Source of the DNA: Taenia hydatigena
Lineage: Eukaryota; Platyhelminthes; Cestoda; Cyclophyllidea; Taeniidae
Length of the DNA stretch: 64,000 nucleotides
NCBI GenBank assembly: GCA_036345935.2
Contig: JADWOT020001715.1
Coordinates: 30,797 to 94,796, forward strand
Direction of reading: 5' to 3'
Of this stretch, positions 38,601-50,900 are shown in pieces (the stretch's first letter is position 1; every line of letters starts with the position of its first letter). A program made the translations under genes and the position numbers. The notes under the pieces were generated by a model, which worked only from the letters and a program-made list of their open reading frames with translations, was not told the DNA's origin and did not search any database.

Positions 38601-41089
38601 TCCCACATTCCGCTTTTCTCAGCAACTTTACTCGAATGAGTGAGATTTCTAATGGCGAGTGCTTCTAGAGTGAAAATGGATTTGCTCGAAGCCAGATCGT
38701 ACAAGGACAGAAGCAACTTTAGCAAAGATAAAGATAAAAGGAGTTTCTTAACGACTTTCCCTTAAAGGCGAAACAAGCCCTAAATTGTGAGGTTTCCATA
38801 TTGTTTGGAAGCAATCCGGTGTCTCATACCCAATGGAGAACAAGTACAAGAAGACTTGTGTAAGGGCGCTACCCTACATTAATGGGCAAACGATTTTCAA
38901 TTACTTAAATTGAAATGAATTTTGAGCACATAGAGCCGGAGGTTAACACTGTGCTTAAGCTATTCTTAATCGTGCTGATTAGCCGCGGCGTTTCAGCATT
39001 CCTTTCATTGCAATTAAGCTCCACTAATGCATACCTCGACTGCTGCTGTCAAGATATTTGTTAAATGTCAGAGGTGCATGTCCCTCTGACAAATGTTGGT
39101 GTAGTCTCCGCCAATAGGATGAAGGTATGCTCACATCCTTCCACTATTTTCTTCATTCAAATCCTTTTATTTCTTAACGCGGTTATTAGAAATCACTCAT
39201 TTAGCTTTTACTAGCTTGCTGGTCGTAAAAACAAAGCGCATTATATTTGAAAGGAAGTAGATTATTGCACCCCAAAGTGATTGGTGTGTGCGTCTCGACG
39301 AGCTGCAAATTTATGCGGACTTGAGAGCAAACTAGTAGAAATGCGAATCGACATTTAATTCAACAGGGTTCACTTTGTAACCCAAATAAATTCATCTTTG
39401 ATATCTTTTATCCCCTGGAACAGCCTTTATTTTAGACAAAGCGAGTGTCACCATAGATGACGTGACTAAACAAGAAACGGTTGAAATTATGGAATTCAGC
39501 AGCGATCTGAAGTTAATATCAATCATCTACTTTGTGCTCAATTGCAAGTTTTGAGCAATTTAAACAGATATCACATTATTTGCTACAATTGGACAAACAC
39601 AAGAGAGTGGTCTAGTGCAGGTGTAGAGACTTGTTTCGCAACCTAAAGTACATCGCAGCTTCTGTCATACTTTGAGGAAGGATGCATTTTGGGTGATAAA
39701 AGTCAATTCACCAACAAACTGCCTAATCTGCAATGCACAACTCACTTCTTCAGTCGCATCTAGTCACAACGCAATATGTCCGTACAAAAGCACGCTTCCT
39801 GCTGGTGCGAAGACGAATTTCGCATACTAAGGGAGGGAGGAGACCACTGGAAAGAGTAAATGTCGGCAGCACTCATGGGAATAAATACATTGGGCCTGGT
39901 GAATGAAGGGATAAGGGGACTATATGGTACATATTTGCTTGAATGTGATTTTCAGGCCAGGAGTGGTTTAGGATATGAATCTCGTGGCTGATCGGATGCC
40001 AATGGCTCTTGGGCAGGAAGTGAACTCTGAATATTATGAAAGCATGACCTCTTGTACTTCTTCACAACGCTAACCAATAAATAATATCTTCGCCTGACCA
40101 ACCTAATCATTCCAGGTTACCAGGACATTGGTGCGTGTGGAGCTTACTAGCGCGCACGAGTAAGCAAAGGGCGGGGGTGGCATGCAGAAGATGGGAGGCA
40201 AGTGGGCGTTAAATTTTGTTGGGAATGCCAAGGCATGGCATTCGTTGTCGTTGGGCTGTCAACGACCCTCATAATGGAATTGTGATAACTTCGTAGTTTA
40301 TATGAGCTGGTAATTTCGATAGTTATCGTAACTGTCGACAAAACCTCTAACGAAGAGCCATTAAATGTCTAGAAGTGAAATGCGCTCCTCAAATTGTTTG
40401 TTTATTTGTTCTACAAGTAGCAATGCATTGACTGCTGAGGCATAATTATAAGCTTCCGTTGAGGGAAAAGTAAGGGAAGGTAGTCATTGTTGGCCCTTAT
40501 GCCCGAGTGCCACGGTCCATAAATGAGAATTGGGAATTCCAAAGCAGCAGCCATGCGTAATGCCAAAGGGTGCCGAGGAGATTAACCAGTGGGGTATGGT
40601 CAACTTAAAGATAGCGCAATCAAGTTAAACGTCAACACACCGCTGAGAATGTGCATACGAATCGACAAAATAATGATTGCCTGAAAGTAGTGGCGATCGT
40701 GGCCTTCAATGCGCAAAGACACGAAGGTCCTGAGTGGAATCGCAGCATGACGATTCTGACCTGTTGTGTACCGCTCATAGCACCACAAAGAGAAAAAGTA
40801 AACAAACACTGGGTAGCTTCAGTGCGGCGATCCTTAATGAAAAATACAGCAGGAGGACATACATGCTGGCTGATCTTTGAAGGTCGGGCATGGTCGGTTA
40901 CCTCACACACCATTTTCCATCTGTGTCCAGACATTGATAATTGCGTTTGTTACTTAATTTCCTCTATTCACCAGAGCGATGTCTCATCACTTCTGTTGCA
41001 TGTCGCCAATTAGGCTTATTTAATTGATCTCAAATGGCTTTAAGCCACACCGCATAAGTACACGATGCGACATTACTTACTACATAATA
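35678..41089. other. No recognised gene over 5.4 kb
   Basis: Frames of 60-120 codons occur (36,446-36,724, 37,355-37,636, 40,651-41,013), most without an ATG start or a familiar motif. A perfect 12-base inverted repeat lies at 37,583-37,636. No partner block elsewhere in the window was found by eye. Confidence 0.45.
37583..37636. repeat. Perfect 12-base inverted repeat, 30-base loop
   Basis: CTAATCTCGCCT (37,583-37,594) and AGGCGAGATTAG (37,625-37,636) are exact complements. There is no T tract or gene end beside it to suggest a function. Confidence 0.85.
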
Positions 41090-41560
41090 TGAGTAGTCTG
41101 TAGCCGATCCTAAGCAATATATGTGCATAGCAAGCGCTTGTACGGCCGTGCCTGATGTAAGTGGTCGTGCTGGAATCACTTCATCTGCGTTAGAACATCT
41201 GACGGTTTAAAATGCTATAATTAACACCCTCGTGATGCCCTCGTGCCGAGTGTTTTTGAGGCGCGTTGCTTCATTATGATCGCATTATTGCTGCTAACAA
41301 TGGTTAAGATGGAAGTTGCTCATAGTGGAAAGAAATGGAATGAATCGCCATGTCCAGCTGCCTTATTTACGCACACTACTTGTGGTTCTACCATTCAAAG
41401 CACACTCGCGCACATGACTGGTCTATTGCACATGGCGTTAATTGAATGAGTGCTGGCATGCTTGTGTCCGATGCAGTGGAGCTGGAGGGACTTTAAGTAG
41501 TTTGGGAGGAGAACAGGGAATGCCACCGACATGAACATGCCCAGATTAATGGGTGCAAGT
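41090..41560 (+). pseudogene. Multi-pass membrane protein, third copy (inverted, decayed)
   Basis: The exon structure matches the unit A copy. The first exon ends ..CGTGCCTGAT before GTAAGTGG, and the second begins after GAG near 41,248 and reads CFIMIALLLLTMVKMEVAHS, WNESPCP (sequon and cysteine conserved) and HMTGLLHMALIE, then a stop. Relative to copy A a two-base loss after MALIE shifts the cysteine-rich tail ECWHACVRC into another frame, and exon 1 contains a TAG. The donor and acceptor of the short intron are conserved with copy A, which supports this being a real intron of an ancestral gene. Orientation is opposite to the A and B copies. Confidence 0.55.
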
Positions 41561-42449
41561 ATTAATGTCCAATTGCAGACGAAGATGTTTCCTACAAATG
41601 TCGCCTAAAGACCAAACAGTTATTGCTGCAATTAAGGCGATGCATTCTTTCTTCCTAGGATAGTGTGTAGGGTCTCGGGTATTCTTGAGAAATTAAATGG
41701 TTACATGCATTAAAATGAAGCTCTTTAATGAACCCAGATGAGGCCTGAACTATTAACTGGGTTGACATTTGTGAAACGCTGCACCACTCGGATGCCATCC
41801 GAAAGGAAGAGGACGAAAGAGCGCACACGTGTTTCGGCCGTAGCGTAGCTAGCCCCTCTTTCCAACTTCTTTCTTCCTAAGCTCTTCAGAATCCAACGTC
41901 ACATACAGGCTATGCGAACCACTTCTCGCTGCAAGGGCGCATTGTTTTGTGCTCAACTCACTATTCTTATTCAAATTTTCTTTGAAGCATAATCATTTTC
42001 GACAAATGCTCAAATAAACGTGGCTTCAATTCAATGCACGTAAGCTTCGCTCGTTTTTTGAACTGACAATTCATATCAAGTGAGAAACATTGATGAAACA
42101 AAACCATCACCAGCGGCTAAAGCATGAGTCTACAAATGTACCGAGAAGGAGGAAACGGCAAGAGCGTCACCACAAGCAATCCAGCTTAAGGTGTGCGAAG
42201 TATCATCATGTGAGGACCACAGGGGCATGCAGCGAAACGTCAATTCCGCATAAGCTAACAGATAAATCTCATTTAATTCCTTTTCTAAGGCTAAGCACTC
42301 ACTAAGTACACCCAAAAGCGATACGCCAGGTGCTTCTAGAGAGGTAAGACATCTGTCGAACGATTTAGTGCAAGGCAACACGTCACAGTTGTGCCCATGT
42401 GCATAAGACAAAACAAATATATGCACACTCACATGTACAGCAAAGGATT
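41561..42449. other. Unassigned; 3' side of the RPB8 pseudogene
   Basis: A 100-codon minus-strand frame (42,130-42,432) lies just downstream of the RPB8 stop codon but has no ATG and no motif that I recognise. It is probably former 3' untranslated sequence. No poly(A) tail is present after the RPB8 end. Confidence 0.4.
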
Positions 42450-42922
42450 TCAGAAAGCTAGTTTCTTCATCATCAGATAGAGATGCTTTTCGACACGGAA
42501 ACCTTGGAGATTACTCACATCTCCGTAAGCTTCATTAACATCCCCCCGAAGGAGACATAACAAGCCAGCCTATTAGTATCGTCAGAGCCATCCTGACTTT
42601 CGATGCGATAAATTTTCCCATAACACACGTAGTCAAACTCTGCCATTTTGCTGTTATCCAGCCGACCGTCCAACTCTTCTGAAGCATCCTCGTCGTTGTT
42701 CTCATTGTCAGCAGTATTGGGGACATCATTCAGCAGCGACTTTGTTAAAACCAGACGAAATTTCTCTCCCTTGCTAAGAGGATATATCTGGGAGTGTACA
42801 TCGAGATTCAAGCCCATCTAAAAGGATTCGCTTTCCCCAAAAATGCGTGAAACTTTGTCGAACCTCTTTCCATCTTTATCGACATCTTTGACATCGAAAA
42901 TGTCTTCAAGAAGAGCAGTCAT
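42450..42922 (-). pseudogene. POLR2H: RNA polymerase subunit RPB8 (RPABC3), pseudogene
   Basis: Read on the minus strand from ATG at 42,920-42,922 the sequence covers the whole RPB8 family: [17 protein letters not shown], then [31 protein letters not shown], an acidic loop, EFDYVCYGKIYRIE, YVSFGGMLMKL, and the C-terminal LYLMMKKLAF before TGA at 42,450. RPB8 is a subunit shared by nuclear RNA polymerases I, II and III, normally about 150 residues; the length here corresponds to 157. Two defects: TAG at 42,818-42,820 replaces the Lys codon expected in ESFKM (one base change), and one base is missing in the short G run at about 42,523, shifting the last 28 codons. No intron interrupts it, which fits a retrocopy, but no poly(A) tail or target duplication is visible. 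A working gene presumably exists elsewhere. Confidence 0.9.
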
Positions 42923-45900
42923 AACTGGAGGGATGTAGGCACGAACACGAGCGTCGCCCGACTCAAGATAAGCGCCTGAACCCCAATGTGTCAGAACAAA
43001 TTATATTGAAGACGCAAAAAACACCTTCCATCAGAAATTATGTAGAGTAATGTGTCTTAACGGATTAGTTGTGATTAGGTAGCATCAATTATACATTTTA
43101 CATGTTTTGATTAATATTAACCCCAATCATGTGCTTTTAAAAACTCATCTTAACAAGGTTATTTTTCCGGAGTCTATCGCTGACTAATATGCATGCCTTA
43201 AAAAACTCCTGCGCCATACTGCGACCAAAATTCCACCGCTTAACTATATTTCATTTGAGATGTTGTTCACAATTACGACTAAAATCATTGGCTCAATTGA
43301 CATACTAGGGTTTTCGCAGCGTTTTTTGCGTTCCTAGTGATGTCAATTTGATGTTTAAGTACACCAGTTATTAGTTTAAGGTTGCATTTAGCTGTTGATG
43401 CGCGAACTATAACCAAATGTAAGGAAGTGTATCAATTTTGAATTCACTCCTAAAATCGTTGCAATATGTTTTTTTGCAAGCTAAGATAAGCAAATTCGGA
43501 AATCAGGCCACAAGCGTAAAGGATTCTGATATCTTTGGTTGCACAAACAATACAACAAATTATTTTATGTTTGCAAGATTTCTGATACTAAATATTTGCT
43601 TAAAACCCATAAATCTGGTATGCAGCTAGACGCAAAATCGTAGCAGAAATTATTTGTGAGTGTTGAGAGCACCTCTGCCTAGTGTCGTATTTTTGCTCCA
43701 ACTCTTGTCCTTCTCCGGAGGTCTGCGAAGTACAGAGAGTGACCAAACACAGAAGACTCCGTAATTAAAGAAAGTATGAGAGCTTTAGGTCCGATTCGAC
43801 GAACAAAGTGTTGAGTGGAAAACAGTGTCGAGAAGGATTGATTCACAAAGTATTTGAAAAAAACATTTGCGATGGCAGTTAAAATCCAATGCTATCGGAT
43901 GATGTCATTGTTAACATTAGAAAATGATCCATTCGAAAATGTGCGGTCTAGTCGAAATTAAAGTCCAATGCAATGCAAGCCACTTCTTTTTCTCTTTCTT
44001 CTTAAGATCGCTGTAGGTTTCTCATTACTGGTTATTTAAGCCAGAAAGAAAAATTTGTCTTGCGAATAGAAAACGCAACAAGAGCAGATCGCCCACTCAT
44101 CACTCTTGTACCTAAGTCGAAAGGAGATGGGCAAATTAAGACCACTTTTGATGTGCGGCCGTTCATAATCGTCTTTGAATGGAACTGAGGTAAGTTGGTA
44201 GCTTGACACTGCAATCACATTCTGCAATTATAATGGACTCATCTCAGTTGTTAAAATATTTGCCAGCTCTGGCTTGGCATCCATTGATGAGGCAGCACCA
44301 GGAAGTAATCAAGCAGACCTTTTAGCAATTTGGTAAAATAGGGTTGTCATTTGAGCTGTGGAAATCCTGCTGAACGTTCTGCGTGTGTGATGACTAACGA
44401 CTCGAAAAAGGTCTTGATAAGACCGAAGATGAAGTGTTTATTTGGCCTCATTTGCCTTCAATTCACTATCAATACATTTGTGAAAGGCTCATTAGCTGAC
44501 CGCAACATGTCTTTTTGGACCAACATACACGGGAGGCAGGTTCTCTTTCACATCAGTGCCTTTTGACCCACCCACGTAGAAGAGTGCTTAAAATTCTCAA
44601 GTTCGAACCCATGTCAGTCGCTTTCACTGATGCCAATGTCGTGGAAGTGGACGACGGTGTCGATGCCCTTGCTGCGAATGATGGGTTGGGGTACGATTAC
44701 CAGCATCGAGTCCAGCGTCGTCCACTCTAGACTAGTCTTCTTACTAGGCTGAGGTTTCACATCCCCCTTTGATTTGCTATACGTGGAATCTCACAACGAG
44801 AGCAGAAGTAGCATGAGCGAACGAGGTGATAAAGAAGAAAAACTGGCGCTAGACCATTTCTGAGAAAAGAAAATTGTGATGGAAATTCTCTTCATTTCAA
44901 TCACATATGGGCGGTGCGGGACTTAAGACAGCATGGACGCCAAATCCAATCTCTGCTACGCCGACAAAAACACGAGGCGCACGAGTAGAGAGACAACGAA
45001 GTTCTGTCAAATAAGGACTTCCATCACGGTGCCTTGATCGTTGCATTGCTTATTAAATGACACCGAGTTGTATGCATCAAACCATGTCCCTCCTCCTAAA
45101 ATATTTCCCTCGGATCTTGCAGATGCCTGAACTTCTGTGACGAATTGCTGTTTAGTTTTCATGTTTCCTTACTAACCGAGTTTACGTAAGGGCGCAATTG
45201 ATAAACTCTGGAACTGGCGTAAACCGATCACTCTAGGAATGCAAGAGCAAAGTCGCAGCAATGGAATTTCATTGCAGCATACGTTTTGGACGAAGGGGAC
45301 ATTTGCATTCCTAACAACACCATGCCTTCATCTTAATAGCAATCAAAAAGGATTAGGCTGATCGAGTCTGTTCGCATTGAATTTTGCGAATGTGGAGGAG
45401 TAGCGCTGAGATCAGGACTCAGTGCAAAACCTGGAAACGCTACTTGCTAAGTGGTGGTAAACTTAGGCGGTCAAATTTAAAAGTACAGATTTCGTGTTAT
45501 CTCAATGGTAGAAGTGACTGCAACACGAGAAAATGTGTAGCATCTATTTAAAATATCCCTCATAATACAGATAGACGAGTGAATTCGTGTGTGACTGTTT
45601 TCTCGCTTAAAAAATGGATCTCCTGGGTACTGTGCTTGCTCGTAAATCCGGGACAAAGTTTATATTTGGATTTTCTGTGCATTTATGTTTATATACCGAG
45701 TCGTAAAACAGTCTAGAAGAGTGCACTTTTATTTACTTGTTCCTTCCTCATCAATGCCACTAACTTTCGCTCATTTACTTATCACCTTTTTAAGTCAATG
45801 CTCACACATCAAATTCACAACTCGACATGTTGCCTTAGACAAAGGTGGCCTCTTTTGTTCAAGTGCTTGACAAAATGTCTTTGCTATCGATGAGACAGTT

Positions 45901-46299
45901 TTGAGTGAATTGGAATCAACACTTATCTCCTGCCTTAGTGTCCATCCCCTTGGAAGGAGTAGGTGAAATTTACAGGGATCATTGTTTTGTGTTTGTAATT
46001 CATTGGACGGAGAACGGGGGTCAGGATGGCATGACTCTCTCACCACACATACAGATGACCTTTGTGCTGATGCAGGTTGCGGTTCTGTTACATTATCTGC
46101 TGCGTCATTTGAAGGAAATATCACTACTTCAAAAATACATTAAGGCGTGTAGAAATTCGAATTGTAGTGCAGACTAGTAGAACAAAGTTTAATTCAGTCA
46201 TAGGAAAATTCGCAGCGTGGTATGCATCAGTACTAAAAGTTTCCTTGAATGAGAGCAGAATTTTCAGTGTGGATCAGATCACTAATGACAAGGAGATTA
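42923..46299. other. No recognised gene over 3.4 kb
   Basis: Overlapping short frames at 44,032-44,227 (minus), 44,351-44,730 (plus) and 45,795-46,124 (minus) show no motif that I recognise. The catalytic cysteine box expected ahead of the USP pseudogene was searched for in 45,700-46,300 and not found. Confidence 0.45.
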
Positions 46300-47170
46300 C
46301 CACAACGAAGTTCGCTGTGTAACGTGCCCATCTTGCACACCACCCATGCAACATTGCCCCGTTTTGCTTGTAGAACAGTGCTGTGTTGGCAACGCAGTCT
46401 CCGTGTCACGTGATCGCTAAATCAATCTGTCCTTGGAGGTGTCTGAATCGAAGACGTTGCAAGTACTATTTTGGGGCACTACTCAGATAAAGAATTAACT
46501 TTTAAACTCCGCTGACCGTACTTTTTACTGGAGGAGAATTTGGCTCGAAATACAGGAGACGCCAGGCTCACTCGCATTCATCGAGCGCCTCCCATTCTCA
46601 TTGTCCAGTTAGACGGGCTAGTAAATTCACCGCTCAATGCAGCATCTATGTATATGACTTATAATGTTCCAAGTCATACGCAGTTTCGCCGTCGAACCCG
46701 TTCGAATAAATGTAAGTGTAGAATACATGAATCAGTGTCAGCCGCATGATTGTTTGAAGAGGTTTTTGTTGCTTCCGTCTTAGCATCCACTTTCGCAATT
46801 ATCATTCCACTAGATTCATTCAGAAGAATCAGAAGTCAAAGAACCTCGTAGACTTTTCTGCCGTTTTCAACACCAGTCCATGCATGGCTGACTGGCGTTC
46901 GTCACCTGTAGAACGCGACCTATACGCCATCGTCAGCCACCGAGGTGAGAACTCATAGTGCGGACACTAAGTGGCCTTCATCAGACGTCTTACGATCAAT
47001 GGTTCTGTTTCAACGATGAAACTGTAAGTCCCCTACTTTCTCTCATTATTTCGTGTTTTAGAGAACACGGACTCGACCTTTGACTCATTTACTTTTTTAG
47101 TGCAAATGGATGACGAAAGTGAGGAAAGGCTGCGTACAATGAGAAAGCCCACATCCTGTCTTACAAATGG
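46300..47170 (+). pseudogene. Ubiquitin-specific protease (peptidase C19) pseudogene, C-terminal half
   Basis: Pieces in family order but in shifting frames: a zinc-binding CxxC-type piece EVRCVTCPSC (46,307 onward), NLSLEVSESKTLQ, the motif RIHRAPPILIVQL (about 46,573), the histidine box DLYAIVSHRGENS..CGH..VAFIRR (46,917-46,988), the strand DQWFCFNDET, and KAHILSY (47,144-47,164). The two gaps in the histidine box are in-frame stops TAG (46,956) and TAA (46,968), both where Tyr is usual. A frameshift follows VAFIRR. GTAAGT at 47,024 and TTTTTTAG at 47,100 bound a 77-base intron, so this is a decayed gene copy and not a retrocopy. USPs remove ubiquitin from proteins. The cysteine box is missing. 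The subfamily is uncertain. Confidence 0.75.
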
Positions 47171-47479
47171 ATTTGTAGTCCTAATCGATTCCCATGCCAT
47201 GTGGATGAAAACACCTTGATCAGCTCATATATCATCCTCTTGAAGGTTGGAAAGGATCTTGCGGTGGATCGAGCGCTTGCGCGGAAAAGGCAAGACCGCA
47301 GTCTTACATCTGGATGAAGTGAAGAGACATAAGTGACTTCATCCTAGCGTTTCAGGAATTAATCTTTTGCACATAATTTAAAGCTAACGTTAACATATGG
47401 CCTAAAGAACTTCAGTTTCCCATCTTGGATCGCCTTTGCGACAGTGACAGCCATAGCGAATGTGTTGAATTGTGGCCGT

Positions 47480-49600
47480 GTATTCCTCACTAACTATTCT
47501 CAAATGTTTAAAACAAGGGCATAGGGCAAAACTATTTTCTCTCCCCTTAAATCCAAAATCGGCCAGAAAGGAAACCCAGCATTCTGCTTCCTTTTGTAAT
47601 CGCTTGCGGCAGTCCTTGTACACAATTCAAACAATTTTGGCGCTTTTGACTTGTAGAGAGCCAGTTTTGGCAAAGAAAGTTGCAATAGCGCAAATATATG
47701 CAATTCTGATCAAGAATTGATCAATACTAAGATTTAGTGGCAAATTTTCTTTTTAAATTGCTTGCTGTAGTCCTCAATTTACAATCCAACATTGTAGGTG
47801 TGATCGAAGCGTAATGATTCTATTTCAGCAAAGAACTTGGGAATAGCAAGGGTGCAGAGCTCCGTTTGTAATCATCCACATTGATCCAAAATTGCTCAGA
47901 ATTGGGAACCAGCAGCATATTTCATTCTGTAAGAGAGCGCAGCAGTTCTCGTTTCAAAGTCGGACAATGCAGGTGTGGCCGATGTGTAGGGTGTCTATTG
48001 TGGCAAGAAAAAACTGCGACAGTATGGGTCTAGAGATGCGCCCTCTTTTATCTGTTTTGATCGAAATTTGCTCAAATTAGAGATCTAGCAGCTTACCTCC
48101 TTCTGTAAATTCTTGCAGCATTTCTCGGTATAAAATCAAAATGCGAATTGTTTATTCTGGCGAAGAAAGTTAAGAGAGTTGGGTAATGAAAGAAATTACA
48201 GAAATAAGGAAAAGTTTTGTACATTCAGGGCAAAGATAAAATGGTTCCGGCATGAGCAGTGTCAGTGCGGTTGTGTGAGAACATGGGATAAGCAAAGTAA
48301 AGTTGATTAAGGTGAATCGGGCATCGCTTGCCGAAGTAGGAACATATTTCGTGTTTCACAAACGCTCTCCTTTCCTTTTTATCAAAGGCATTATGCGCAA
48401 TTTACCTCTTCTACATGTTCTTTCTTTTACCTTTTTATCCACGATCCACCCGTGTGCCTTCCACATCTGATATCCAGTGTAAATCGCATGGAAAGGTAAA
48501 CTATCATTAGTCTCTTCTAGTATGGCATTCGACAAAAAAACAAATTTTTTCATTAAGCTCATTACTTTGCATTGTACTTATTCAAAAGGCTAGGTGAGTG
48601 AGCAAGTGAATCAGTGTATGAAAGGAAGGGAAAAAGTAGAAAGGAAATGAAGAACGCTGCACCGCGGCCTCACACTCACGACTTCCCACCTCTTTGCTCT
48701 AGCCTTAATCGTTTCTTTGTCCCTTTTGCTTGAACATTCATGTTGCCTTACTCCTGCCGAAGACTGGCATGGACCACCACTGCCATTCGTAATGCAAAAT
48801 AGCAGTTCGTCCAAGCATAGGATTAGGATACGCACCAAAAGAGCCCCTTCGTTGACTCAATAGCAATCGTTAGAGGTGATTAGTCGATTGCTCTTGCCAT
48901 GCTGCACCTACTTTTCATGTCTCAAATATACTTGAAACCCCTTAATGAGCAGCAGCATCAAGAGACCCGCTGATGCAAAGCAACTTGCACAATATTCATC
49001 TCCCACTACGGAAGCACTGTGGTACGGTACACAAGTCTAGGCTTGATCTGATCCGACTAATTTGGACCGAGTCAGGATCGACAAAATTAGCGGCATAGGC
49101 TAGGTTATGACAAGCTTGAGTAGGGCGCCTTATTCGTTACCATTTAAGCCAGCTTTAACACTGACATGGCCCGCCTAATCAACTCGACACAACTCCATGC
49201 AATGCAAATTGAGGTCTTCTCCGCCTTTCTTGCAGATACTAGGAATCAAAGCACGCAGACTAGAAGTGAGCCTGATGGCGGCTTTGAAATGGGCGGCGAA
49301 AAGCTCTTTTGTCTACGCCTCCCCTCTCATATTCCACTCTACCGCATGTTCTAGGATTGTCTCTTTTGTCTCCTACTGCGCTCCATATGCTCACACATAT
49401 TGCGTCTCACATTTGTCACACTGTTTATATTCCTCGCATACAACTCAATCAAAAGGGAGAGTGAGTACTCTTCGCATTTTATCTCCTTATCTTTATTCCT
49501 ATACCTTAAAGCCACGAAGACGTCACACTCCTCTACTTCTTTTGCGCTCCTCTCACCTCCCCCACCTACCTTTGTACGAACGCATCATGCTGCGATGAAA
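47480..49600 (+). repeat. Duplicated block F/E, right copy
   Basis: Collinear with 32,160-34,310, including AATCCAAAATCGGCCAG, GGCAAAGAAAGTTGCAATAGCG and the block E patch from about 48,730. Open frames at 49,166-49,598 are not conserved in the left copy. Confidence 0.8.
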
Positions 49601-49979
49601 GTCAATTGCCTAAGTAAGAACTCTGCCCTTCGGAAGAGGTGGTTCAATGATGCGATTACCTTCATCAATCAGGATGCATCTCGCTTCATGGAAGATAGGC
49701 CTTGTAGTGTGCTGCAGGCAGTACGATCGGTGCATACGTTTGTGTTGAGTCTCCTCCATGGAGAAGTTTAATCAAACTACGTTTATATTTTTATCCAAAA
49801 GAAATCTGCTTTAAGCTATTTAAACCGTTGTCACATACCCATTCAAAGATCACTAATAAGCAACTTTTCTATAAAATCGGTGGACTTAATATGGGTAGGC
49901 GAATATAGACAAGTGAGGGTTAATGCAAGTTTTTTTAACTGGGGCAACTTAGGGTAAAGGCTATGTTTTTACAAAACAT

Positions 49980-50900
49980 TTTGATCCTAGCGGGTATAGA
50001 CCTATCGGACTGCAACATGGAAGATTTCTATCTTATCTGCTAAAAGAAGTAACCCATGCGGTCACCGCAAACTCCTTCTTTTTATCTAATAGAAAAAAAC
50101 TGCTGAAGTAGGTTGTTTTTTGTCGGCTATGGGCAGCTGAACGCAGTGGTGATAAAGAAAACGTTTCATTAGCGATTGAAAATTCGGATACTGGCAATTA
50201 GAAGCGGTGGCTACAGACGGGGAGGAGCTTGAACCCTAAAAGTTGGCTCAGTTTGCAGACGATGCACGAGCTAACAAAATTGTGTTCTTGGCATCACGAC
50301 AGCTTAGAAATTGTAATGGATTGTCTAAAACACAAAAAATAAACCTGAACACGAAAATATACCAATTTTAAAAGCACTTAGACATCTCCTTACAGATGGG
50401 ATGGCAACTACTTAGACACGACAAATAAGGGTATGGACAGCATCAATGAGTCGGATAGAACATGGTGAGACAACAAAAGAGCCAGAGTAGACGCATTCTC
50501 TCCGTTAACTTAGACATTCATTAACTTCGGGTTGAGCTCTCAACTAGTTGTACCGACTACTGCCACTAGCAATGCAACTGTGGCCCATAGATTCGCATAA
50601 GGAAAAAGAAGAACAAGGGCATGTCATCGTCTACGCAAGTGCTAGAGTTTACCAAGGTATGGCAGAATGATGCAACAAGGTGTCAGTTGGTTGCTGTGCT
50701 TCCGATGTTAAGGCACTTGAGACATAATCTGAGAGCGACGAATTGCACAGAACAGACCATCAGACACTAATCTATGCATAAACAAAAACTGAGACCGTTT
50801 GATGTTGGTATGAGAAACTGCAGCAGTACTAATCCAAAGTGCAATACGGAAAAGGAGATTCTGCATGGCATTTCAAATGGCAACGTTTGCTAAGCACCAC
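49980..50900 (+). mobile_element. Ty3/gypsy-type LTR retrotransposon relic (pol fragments)
   Basis: Fragments resembling the reverse transcriptase and RNase H of gypsy-type elements lie in order but in several frames. Near 50,125-50,165 the motif GYGQLNAVVIKKTF matches the start of the reverse transcriptase core. Around 50,620-50,760 are VIVYAS, a piece with LVAV..HLRH, and RTDHQTL, the hallmark of the RNase H. After these comes a WYEKLQQY-like stretch at about 50,810. Stops and frameshifts interrupt every part, so the element is dead. No LTRs, gag or integrase were recognised. It is unrelated to the short solo LTRs as far as can be seen. Confidence 0.55.

Noticed and set aside
40651..41013. 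120-codon plus-strand frame with an overlapping 100-codon antisense frame
   Set aside because: There is no ATG start, the two frames shadow each other and no motif is recognisable.
42130..42432. 100-codon frame just after the RPB8 stop
   Set aside because: No ATG and no similarity; best seen as former 3' untranslated sequence.
49937..49942. TTAGGG telomere-like hexamer
   Set aside because: Only a single copy; not a telomeric array.
50249..50290. FADD string as the catalytic box of reverse transcriptase
   Set aside because: Gypsy-type elements normally have a YxDD box at this stage, and the spacing to LNAV is too short. The relic call rests on the other motifs.
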